Source of the DNA: Flavobacteriales bacterium
Lineage (GTDB): Bacteria; Bacteroidota; Bacteroidia; Flavobacteriales_D; Sanyastnellaceae
DNA: 5,086 nt
Assembly: GCA_947457285.1 (NCBI GenBank)
Contig: CANGVZ010000214.1
Span: 1-5,086, forward strand
Direction of reading: 5' to 3'
A program made the position numbers and the translations under genes. Below the pieces are notes generated by a model. It was not told where the DNA came from and ran no database searches. It saw nothing but the letters and a program-made list of their open reading frames with translations. Positions 1 through 5,086 of the stretch are shown here, piece after piece (position 1 is the stretch's first letter; each line of letters starts with the position of its first letter).

Positions 1-401
1 AATTGATGGAACGTCGCCTCTGGTACATCATCACTTGGCCTTCGTGCATCCTTACACTCTTTTTCGGTCCGTCTCTCATTGTGATGAATCCCGATTTGCT
101 AGCCGAACCGTGGATGCATTTGAAATTATTTTTCATCCTCTGTCTTCTAATTTATCAAGTCTTCGGACAACGCGTGTACAAAAGATTAGGAGAAAATCCA
201 TCGGCATATCGCTCGTTCTATTTGCGTTTGATGAATGAGGTGGGAACCTTACTCCTCGTTGCGATTGTGTTTCTAGTGGTACTCAAAGACAGTGTTTCGT
301 GGATTTGGGGTTCAGTAGGACTTGTGGGTACGGGATTTCTTCTTGCCTTCTTCGCAAAAATCTACAAGAATCGCCGCGCTAAGAAGGGCGAACAAACATA
401 A
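1..401 (+). CDS. hemJ: HemJ-type protoporphyrinogen IX oxidase (CopD/UPF0093 family), 5'-truncated by window edge
   Basis: This is the C-terminal part of a small membrane protein of the HemJ family, which oxidises protoporphyrinogen IX to protoporphyrin IX late in heme synthesis. The open frame (codons from base 3) begins with residues LMERRLW. In HemJ proteins the MERRLW..I..P motif lies inside the protein, so the TTG/ATG at the left edge are internal codons and the gene starts before the window. About 131 residues are visible, against roughly 170-180 for full-length members. Hydrophobic segments lie at about residues 8-28, 39-56, 79-95 and 99-118, followed by a basic tail (KNRRAKKG). Family landmarks are the HLKL stretch (39-42) opening a helix and RLMNEVGT (75-82), which matches the family's R..NE..T block. 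Where many relatives have Tyr-His, this one reads Tyr-Gln (51-52). The N-terminal conserved histidine region is not visible. The family call is firm; enzymatic function is inferred from it. Confidence 0.85.
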   Translation, partial: LMERRLWYIITWPSCILTLFFGPSLIVMNPDLLAEPWMHLKLFFILCLLIYQVFGQRVYKRLGENPSAYRSFYLRLMNEVGTLLLVAIVFLVVLKDSVSWIWGSVGLVGTGFLLAFFAKIYKNRRAKKGEQT

Positions 402-419
402 TTTTTTGTGTTCGCTCAA

Positions 420-435
420 AAGGCAATTCTGCCTT
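420..435 (+). other. small inverted repeat (6-bp stem, 4-nt loop) between hemJ and mgtE
   Basis: AAGGCA (420-425) and TGCCTT (430-435) form a perfect 6-bp stem around the loop ATTC, 18 bases after the hemJ stop. It is not followed by a T-run on the plus strand (the next bases are ACCTTTGC), so it is a poor intrinsic terminator for hemJ. Its right arm abuts and slightly overlaps the candidate TAnnTTTG box. It could be a weak terminator, an operator-like site, or chance. Confidence 0.25.
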
Positions 436-443
436 ACCTTTGC
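435..443 (+). promoter_or_regulatory. candidate Bacteroidota-type promoter (-7 box TACCTTTGC) for mgtE
   Basis: TACCTTTG at 435-442 matches the Bacteroidota sigma-70 -7 consensus TAnnTTTG, and the following C matches the commonly extended TTTGC form. The best upstream TTTG, at 405-408, is 26 bases away, longer than the usual spacing of about 19-20, so the -33 element is weak or absent. Transcription from here would begin near 448-452 and give a leader of about 30 bases before the mgtE ATG. The position in the only real gap on this strand, between hemJ and mgtE, supports the call. Confidence 0.45.
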
Positions 444-481
444 CGCGATAATTTAAAATTCATGAGTAGTCCCGTTCCCTT

Positions 482-1840
482 ATGCAATGGAATCTTACCA
501 AAGAGCTTCTTTCGGAGATTCGCGATTGGATTGCGGATGGTAAAGACACCGCGCTCCTCGAAGTAACGAAAGATATACACCCCGCTGATATCGCTGAACT
601 CATCAACGAACTGCGAAGGGAAGAGGCGGCCTATGTTTACAGACTTTTAGAAGAAGAACGCGCAGCCGAGGTAATGCTCGAGCTGGATGAAGACGTTCGC
701 GAAAAACTCCTTTCAAGCCTCACCAGCCGTGAAATCGCCGACTTCGTAATCGACAATATCGACTCCGACGACGCGGCGGACGTGATCTCCGAGCTTCCCG
801 AAGACAAACAAGAGGAAGTAATCGCACTCCTCGAAGACGAGGAACAAGCAAGCGACATCATCGACCTTCTCACCTATGAAGAAGGGACCGCCGGTGCGCT
901 CATGGGGAAAGAATTAGTAAAAGTGAATCTCAACTGGACCGTCGCGCAAGCCATCCGCGAAATGCGACGCCAAGCAGAATATATCGACAACATCTACACC
1001 ATCTATGTGGTGGACGACAAGGATGTGCTCCTCGGCACACTCAGCGTCAAATCCATGATATTCGCGAGTTCCAGCATGCGTACGATGATCAAAGAACTCG
1101 TGCGCGAAATAAAAGTGCGCAAAGTACTCGACACTGCCAGCGCCGAAGAGGTAGCCAATATCATGAAAAAATACGACATGGTTGTATTGCCAGTAGTCAA
1201 TGAAAGCGATGTATTGCTCGGCCGAATCACCATCGATGATATCGTAGACGTGATTCAAGAAGAAGCCGATAAAGACTACCAGATGGCGAGCGGTATCTCT
1301 GAAGACGTAGAGTCGGGCGACAGCATCATGACACTCACACGCGCACGCCTACCATGGCTATTGATTGGCATGATGGGTGGCATGATCAGCGCCAACATCA
1401 TCGGTGTATTCGACATTACAGAAAACCCTCAAATGGCTGTATTCATGCCGCTCATCGCAGCGATGGGAGGAAATGTGGGAGTACAATCTGCCGCACTTGT
1501 GGTAAAAGCCTTGGCCAATAAAAGTGCACTGGACGAATCATTGGCGCAAAAACTTGCAAAAGAATTGGGTGTTGGATTGTTCAATGGACTGATTTGTTCA
1601 CTCATCATCTTTGGGGTGAGCATGCTCTTTCATTTTGAATACCACCTCAGCCTCACTGCGTCTATCGCATTATTCAGTGTAATCATTTTCGCGAGCTTCT
1701 TTGGAACATGGATACCCATGACTTTGCATCGATTTAAAATCGATCCAGCTTTGGCCACCGGACCGTTCGTGACGACCCTCAATGATATCTTTGGATTAAT
1801 CATCTATTTCACCATCGGTCATTCGATTCTCTCGCTTTAA
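482..1840 (+). CDS. mgtE: MgtE-family magnesium transporter
   Basis: This is a full-length (452 aa) inner-membrane Mg2+ channel/transporter. The acidic N domain (about 1-135) is a helical MgtE superhelix with the typical HPADIAEL (33-40), ELDEDVREKLL (67-77) and DNIDSDDAADVISELPED (91-108) stretches. Two CBS domains follow (about 138-200 and 202-262); in the family they bind Mg2+ and close the pore when cytosolic Mg2+ is sufficient. A linking segment (about 263-287) leads into the membrane domain, with helices near 291-310, 316-343, 364-384, 391-413 and 425-449. Pore signatures are present: P323...GGN (329-331), G333, Q335, and the DPA...GPFVTTLND block, whose Asp435 corresponds to the pore Asp of characterised MgtE. 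The ATG at 482 gives the normal N-terminus and family length, although no Shine-Dalgarno sequence precedes it. The stop is one base before the dehydrogenase start, so the two are probably one transcript. Confidence 0.96.
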   Translation: MQWNLTKELLSEIRDWIADGKDTALLEVTKDIHPADIAELINELRREEAAYVYRLLEEERAAEVMLELDEDVREKLLSSLTSREIADFVIDNIDSDDAADVISELPEDKQEEVIALLEDEEQASDIIDLLTYEEGTAGALMGKELVKVNLNWTVAQAIREMRRQAEYIDNIYTIYVVDDKDVLLGTLSVKSMIFASSSMRTMIKELVREIKVRKVLDTASAEEVANIMKKYDMVVLPVVNESDVLLGRITIDDIVDVIQEEADKDYQMASGISEDVESGDSIMTLTRARLPWLLIGMMGGMISANIIGVFDITENPQMAVFMPLIAAMGGNVGVQSAALVVKALANKSALDESLAQKLAKELGVGLFNGLICSLIIFGVSMLFHFEYHLSLTASIALFSVIIFASFFGTWIPMTLHRFKIDPALATGPFVTTLNDIFGLIIYFTIGHSILSL

Positions 1841-1841
1841 T

Positions 1842-2771
1842 ATGAAAGTAATTTTTTTAGACAGCGTTCATCCCATTCTCGAACAGCGATTGACAGATGC
1901 CGGCTATGACTGCATCCATGATTATAATACTCCATCAGAAACTATTGATCTCAATGGATTCATAGGTGTTGTTATTCGAAGTAGATTTAGACTTTCGCGA
2001 GAGTTCTTATCGCGCTTCCCCAGCCTGCGCTGGATAGCACGGAGTGGCAGCGGACTTGAAAACATCGATCTCGTGGCTTGTGAAGAATTGGGAATTAAAG
2101 TCTATAATTCACCCGAGGGCAATAGCACCGCGGTCGCCGAGCACGCCATCGGCATGTTGCTAATGTTGTTCAACAAACTGCGCATGGCAGATCGAGAGGT
2201 GCGCAGTGGACTATGGCAGCGTGAAGCAAACCGCGGATTGGAATTAGAGGAAAAAACGGTCGGTATCATTGGCTACGGTGTGATGGGAAGTGCTTTTGCC
2301 AAACGCCTATCTGGCTTCGGTTGCAGAGTGCTTGCTTACGATAAGTACAAGTCCAATTTCGGAGATGCCAACGTGCAAGAAGTGAATTTGGAAACGCTTA
2401 AAAAAGAGAGTGATATCGTGAGTTTGCACGTTCCACTTTTGAAAGACACCAAATATTTAGTGAATGCTAATTGGATTGCATCATTCTCAAAACCTTTCTA
2501 TCTTATCAATACGAGCAGAGGACAAGTAGCTGAAATTAAGGCCATTTTAGATGGATTAAAATCAAATAAAATCCTCGGGGCCTGTTTAGATGTATTGGAA
2601 TATGAGGAAACTTCTTTTGAGAAAATAAATTTGAATACTCCTGAATTTAATGAATTAAAAGAATTAAATAATGTGATATTCAGTCCACACGTAGCTGGCT
2701 GGACAGTAGAGTCTTATGAAAAATTATCCTCTGTGTTGGCGGATAAAATACTCGGGGAGTCTGAGATATAA
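1842..2771 (+). CDS. D-2-hydroxyacid dehydrogenase (phosphoglycerate dehydrogenase-like), NAD-dependent
   Basis: This 309-residue cytosolic enzyme belongs to the family that interconverts 2-hydroxy- and 2-oxoacids with NAD(H). The split substrate domain holds RSRF (46-49) and SGSGLENID (68-76). The Rossmann nucleotide-binding motif is G144-Y-G146-V-M-G149, with acidic D167 about 18 residues on, which favours NAD over NADP. The catalytic triad is intact: Arg226 in NTSRGQV, Glu255 in DVLEYE and His283 in SPHVAGWT. No ACT domain follows, so it resembles short SerA or hydroxypyruvate-reductase-type enzymes; the exact substrate cannot be read from the sequence. Between Glu255 and His283 it carries an Asn/Glu/Leu-rich stretch in place of the usual EP...PL segment, a form I recall from other Bacteroidota homologues. 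It starts one base after the mgtE stop, which implies co-transcription and perhaps translational coupling. Its last 16 codons, including the stop, are antisense to the DUF2306 gene. Codons become clearly more AT-rich from about 2520 onward. Confidence 0.93.
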   Translation: MKVIFLDSVHPILEQRLTDAGYDCIHDYNTPSETIDLNGFIGVVIRSRFRLSREFLSRFPSLRWIARSGSGLENIDLVACEELGIKVYNSPEGNSTAVAEHAIGMLLMLFNKLRMADREVRSGLWQREANRGLELEEKTVGIIGYGVMGSAFAKRLSGFGCRVLAYDKYKSNFGDANVQEVNLETLKKESDIVSLHVPLLKDTKYLVNANWIASFSKPFYLINTSRGQVAEIKAILDGLKSNKILGACLDVLEYEETSFEKINLNTPEFNELKELNNVIFSPHVAGWTVESYEKLSSVLADKILGESEI

Positions 2772-3377
2772 CTCAGCAACCACAAGATTTAAAACCCAAC
2801 CAAGCCAAGCCACTAACCTATATACGTCCATAGGAGAAGGATGCCATATCTGCACAATCGACCATTTCCAAGCCCTTAGTGTAACAGCAGAAAGCGTCAG
2901 GGCATAACTTCTAATCATCCATGCTCGATGTGCATCGAAGTTCTTACTTCTGGCTTCATCAAAAGCCTTCCAAGTCGAATAGATCCAGATGATTGCAAGC
3001 AAAACAAAAGCCAGCTGAGAAGAAAAACCCCCGTTGGCATGATATCCCATGATCAAACCAGAAGGTCCGCTGAAAAATAAAATCACCGAGACATATATCA
3101 CTCCAATCGTACGATGTGCCTTTGGATAATTAATTCTGAATGCCTTGCTAAACTGAGTAAAACCTGCCAAAAGTGCAAACATGCTCGTAAAAACATGGAT
3201 AAAAAATGCCGACTCATAATAAAATAGCTTTAGTTCCTCTTGCTTTAATTGCAAAAATGCAACATCCGTTCGCCAGGGAAGATACTGAAGAGTAATCTCC
3301 AGCATGAGGTAACTGAAAAAAAGCAATAAAAGACTAGCGACCAAAAACGTCGTAGTACTCCTTAGCGTAATCTTCAT
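2724..3377 (-). CDS. DUF2306 family membrane protein
   Basis: This 217-residue predicted inner-membrane protein has about six hydrophobic helices (near 10-30, 57-75, 91-112, 119-136, 154-172 and 184-203). It carries the blocks I associate with DUF2306: a central AHRTIGVIYV (87-96), GYHANGGFSS (111-120), and the strongly conserved-looking DAHRAWMIRSYALT (148-161) running into AVTLR (164-168). No biochemical role is established to my knowledge. Several histidines lie at or near helix ends (61, 88, 113, 150), which could suggest heme, quinone or metal binding, but that is inference. I chose the ATG at 3377; a TTG six codons upstream (3395) is in frame but is a weaker start. The ATG lies inside the end of the YARHG gene (44-base overlap), so translation is probably coupled to it. 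At its 3' end it overlaps the convergent dehydrogenase by 48 bases, ending LRLPEYFIRQHRG. Confidence 0.85.
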   Translation of the reverse strand: MKITLRSTTTFLVASLLLLFFSYLMLEITLQYLPWRTDVAFLQLKQEELKLFYYESAFFIHVFTSMFALLAGFTQFSKAFRINYPKAHRTIGVIYVSVILFFSGPSGLIMGYHANGGFSSQLAFVLLAIIWIYSTWKAFDEARSKNFDAHRAWMIRSYALTLSAVTLRAWKWSIVQIWHPSPMDVYRLVAWLGWVLNLVVAELYLRLPEYFIRQHRG

Positions 3378-4296
3378 AACGAAGAAGGATTTCAATATTC
3401 TTCAATTCAATATCCGTAAGGTTTGCAGTGATATCTGTGGATATCGGAACATACCAATCAAACTCGCCGAAAAAAGCCGTGAGTGATGGGTATTCAAATG
3501 CATAGCCGTGCCTCGCATAGATCGAATTGCGAATAATAAAAATATCTGCCTTTGTGAGATTTTCCACAAACGCCTTATCCAATAATTCAATTGATGCATT
3601 TTTGGCGTAAATCTTCTCAGTCGTCGCAAGGTACATTTCCTCTTCATAGAAAATATCCTTTTTTTCATCCTCATCATAATAGGATACACTATCAACCTTG
3701 AATTTATTCCAATCTATATAGACAGTGGTATCTATAGGCTGATTAATAGGATCATAATTAAAAACCCTTTTCCTTAAATTAAAGCCATCATCATAAGTTT
3801 GGAGCATGGCATTATTGGGAATCCAAAGCCCCGCCATCTTGTCTTTCTGGTTTGAAATAGAAAGTTGAAATACGCCATTATAGGGTCCTTTTGTCTGATG
3901 CTTTAAATCAAAAAAATAGACACCCGCCAACTCCTCATACTTTCCATTTAAAGGATGCGCCTGTCCGCGAAAAATGGAGTATGCAAATGCGCTATCCTCC
4001 CTTATGGAGTCTATTCGAATAGAAATCAAATCCCATTCATCCTCTACATTTTCCCAGCCCTTTGATGTATCAGAGAAAGATAAATATCCAGTCCAATTGC
4101 CAATCAAATCTTCCTTTGTTGTGATGATAAGATTCTCATTTGCAAAAACAGGTTTGAGAAGTTTCAAAGCGGAGTCTCGCTTTGCCCTCATCTTATCTAC
4201 CAATTGAGATTCATTCTTACCTGTTGCCGTAGTGCAACGCTGTAAAATAAAAAGTGCAATTAGAATACTCAAGCTCGCAATGATTACATTTTTCAT
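3334..4296 (-). CDS. putative lipoprotein with C-terminal YARHG domain
   Basis: This is a 320-residue exported protein of unknown function. The N-terminus (residues 1-20) is a short basic start plus a hydrophobic stretch ending in LQRC, so Cys21 is a plausible lipidation site, but Arg just before the Cys is atypical for signal peptidase II. The alternative is an uncleaved N-terminal anchor. The middle region (about 62-175) has a DLIGNWTGYLSF opening and later NGKYEELAGVYFF and KMAGLWIP, resembling a beta-rich extracytoplasmic fold I cannot name. An acidic linker follows (about 205-222). The C-terminus (about 238-308) is a clear YARHG domain: IIRNSIYARHGYAF (254-267), FDWY (279-282) and the closing LTDIELKNIEILLRYED (293-309). 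YARHG domains occur in many bacterial surface proteins without a defined activity. It lies 11 bases after the hydrolase stop and overlaps the DUF2306 start, so it is the middle gene of a compact operon. Confidence 0.87.
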   Translation of the reverse strand: MKNVIIASLSILIALFILQRCTTATGKNESQLVDKMRAKRDSALKLLKPVFANENLIITTKEDLIGNWTGYLSFSDTSKGWENVEDEWDLISIRIDSIREDSAFAYSIFRGQAHPLNGKYEELAGVYFFDLKHQTKGPYNGVFQLSISNQKDKMAGLWIPNNAMLQTYDDGFNLRKRVFNYDPINQPIDTTVYIDWNKFKVDSVSYYDEDEKKDIFYEEEMYLATTEKIYAKNASIELLDKAFVENLTKADIFIIRNSIYARHGYAFEYPSLTAFFGEFDWYVPISTDITANLTDIELKNIEILLRYEDYAKEYYDVFGR

Positions 4297-4307
4297 AGTT
4301 CAAGTTA

Positions 4308-5086
4308 TTATTTCTGTTTGTAGTAATATTCAATTTTCTCAATAAACCTCGCCCTCTGATCGATGAATACAGAGTGGCTGCATTGTTCGATCACGGTAAA
4401 ATGATCGGGTAAAAGGATTGTCTCAAGTCGATTCAATTGATCCATGCTGTATAGTCCGTCTTCAGAGCCATAAATACCAAAGATAGGAACACCATTCTTT
4501 ACTAATGTTTTTAAATCTTCCGATATATCGAGATTGGTGTAATTATCATTTTTGTAAAAACCCATTGGAGCATCATTATCCATTTTCGAAAAATACTTGG
4601 CTAGCGGATTCCATTGAGACAAATTGTAAAACTCCTTGGCTTCGGCTGTTGTAACATCCGTAGAATAAGCCTTGGTCTTCATCGCTTGCATAAAGCACAG
4701 GTTGGCGTAGAACAAAGAGCTGCGATCCATATTTCGAATATTATTCAAAAAAACTAAACCAGTAGAATCCTTGCTCTCCTTGTAATAATTCTCCGCATTT
4801 GTGAGAATGGTAGCAAAGCTTTCTTGCAAATTGATGGGCGCGCCTACCAAGAAAATATTTTCTGCTCTGGCAGGAAATCGTTTGGCGAAATGTACTGCCA
4901 CCATTCCACCAAAGCTATGTCCAATAAATGAGGCTTTTTCATGCTTGTAGAGCTTCATCAATTCCAGCAAATCATCACCAGCTCTATTCAAACTGAAGGC
5001 TGCCGTATCTTTAGCACTCCTCCCCTCGCCCAATCTGTCGTAAACAATCACATGATAACCTGCATCTGCTAGCTTGGTGGCAGTAT
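4308..5086 (-). CDS. alpha/beta hydrolase, N-terminus cut by window edge
   Basis: This is an alpha/beta-hydrolase-fold enzyme, probably an esterase or peptidase-like hydrolase of unknown substrate. The frame stays open to the window edge: upstream of a possible GTG (5051) it reads TATKLADAGYHVIVYDRLGEG, a typical second-strand segment of the fold, so the GTG is internal and the true start is beyond 5086. Numbered from that GTG, the nucleophile elbow is GHSFGG with Ser46, the acid is probably Asp198 in YGSEDGLYS, and the general base is His226 in QCSHSVF. The triad is therefore complete. A helical lid (about 75-180) is rich in Tyr, Asn and Lys. The missing N-terminus should hold the first strands and the oxyanion HG motif, and might hold a signal peptide, which cannot be judged here. 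It is the most upstream visible gene of the minus-strand operon, followed 11 bases later by the YARHG gene. Confidence 0.88.
   Translation of the reverse strand, partial: TATKLADAGYHVIVYDRLGEGRSAKDTAAFSLNRAGDDLLELMKLYKHEKASFIGHSFGGMVAVHFAKRFPARAENIFLVGAPINLQESFATILTNAENYYKESKDSTGLVFLNNIRNMDRSSLFYANLCFMQAMKTKAYSTDVTTAEAKEFYNLSQWNPLAKYFSKMDNDAPMGFYKNDNYTNLDISEDLKTLVKNGVPIFGIYGSEDGLYSMDQLNRLETILLPDHFTVIEQCSHSVFIDQRARFIEKIEYYYKQK

Noticed and set aside
3..8. TTG or ATG at the left edge as the start of hemJ
   Set aside because: MERRLW is an internal HemJ motif, and the N-terminal helix region with conserved residues would be missing; the gene begins before the window.
35..238. Plus-strand open frame within hemJ
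   Set aside because: It is an alternative frame of hemJ with no family features; the HemJ frame explains the region.
637..1623. Several open frames on the minus strand opposite mgtE (637-873, 914-1258, 1003-1233, 1429-1623)
   Set aside because: They are antisense shadows of a strongly biased coding region. The first is Ser/Arg-rich because it mirrors the acidic GAA/GAC/CTC codons of MgtE. None resembles a known protein, and MgtE is intact across them.
2716..2907. Plus-strand open frame spanning the dehydrogenase end
   Set aside because: It is out of frame with the dehydrogenase and antisense to the DUF2306 gene, whose family motifs support the other reading.
3391..3413. Two copies of TTCAATAT 15 bases apart
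   Set aside because: They are explained by Asn/Ile/Glu/Leu codons in the C-terminal helix of the YARHG domain; there is no sign of a regulatory array.
3430..3445. GATATC-TGTG-GATATC inverted/direct repeat
   Set aside because: It lies inside the YARHG coding sequence and encodes part of PISTDITAN. GATATC is self-complementary, so two copies make a stem by chance.
3402..3695. Minus-strand open frame inside the YARHG gene (Arg/Met-rich), and a plus-strand frame at 3974-4207
   Set aside because: Both are shadow frames of the YARHG gene; the clear YARHG domain establishes the real frame.
5049..5051. GTG as the start of the alpha/beta hydrolase
   Set aside because: The frame continues upstream to the window edge with residues typical of the fold (LADAGYH before VIVYDRLG), so this is an internal Val codon of a truncated gene.
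1..5086. Search for CRISPR arrays, tRNA/rRNA genes, insertion sequences, phage or toxin-antitoxin genes and riboswitches
   Set aside because: No spaced repeats, cloverleaf-like segments, terminal inverted repeats, transposase motifs or M-box-like leader were seen. The mgtE leader is too short (about 30 bases from the candidate promoter) for a known Mg2+ riboswitch.

Overview
The window looks like ordinary chromosomal sequence from a member of the Bacteroidota, probably a flavobacterium-like lineage. Four things suggest this: the sequence style of the HemJ, MgtE and 2-hydroxyacid dehydrogenase proteins; the presence of DUF2306 and YARHG-domain proteins; a TAnnTTTG-type promoter box ahead of mgtE; and the near absence of Shine-Dalgarno sequences at the gene starts. 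The taxonomic call rests on family resemblance and was not computed. Coding density is very high, and the only sizeable intergenic gap is about 80 bases.

Left part, plus strand: the 3' part of a hemJ gene (membrane protoporphyrinogen oxidase; its 5' end lies before the window) is followed by an 80-base gap holding a candidate promoter, a small hairpin and an upstream out-of-frame ATG. Next come a full-length mgtE (CBS-gated Mg2+ channel/transporter) and, one base after its stop, a D-2-hydroxyacid dehydrogenase with an intact catalytic triad. mgtE and the dehydrogenase are almost certainly co-transcribed.

Right part, minus strand, read from the right edge inward: an alpha/beta hydrolase whose N-terminus is cut by the window end, then 11 bases later a putative lipoprotein with a C-terminal YARHG domain, then a six-helix DUF2306 membrane protein whose start overlaps the end of the YARHG gene. 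This is a compact three-gene cell-envelope operon of unknown role. Its promoter lies outside the window.

The two operons converge and overlap tail to tail by 48 bases (2724-2771). The last codons of the dehydrogenase and the DUF2306 gene lie antisense to each other in codon register, and no terminator is visible on either strand there. I see no mobile element, CRISPR array, RNA gene, phage gene or defence system. The points most worth following are the convergent overlap, the uncharacterised hydrolase-YARHG-DUF2306 cluster and the leader of mgtE.
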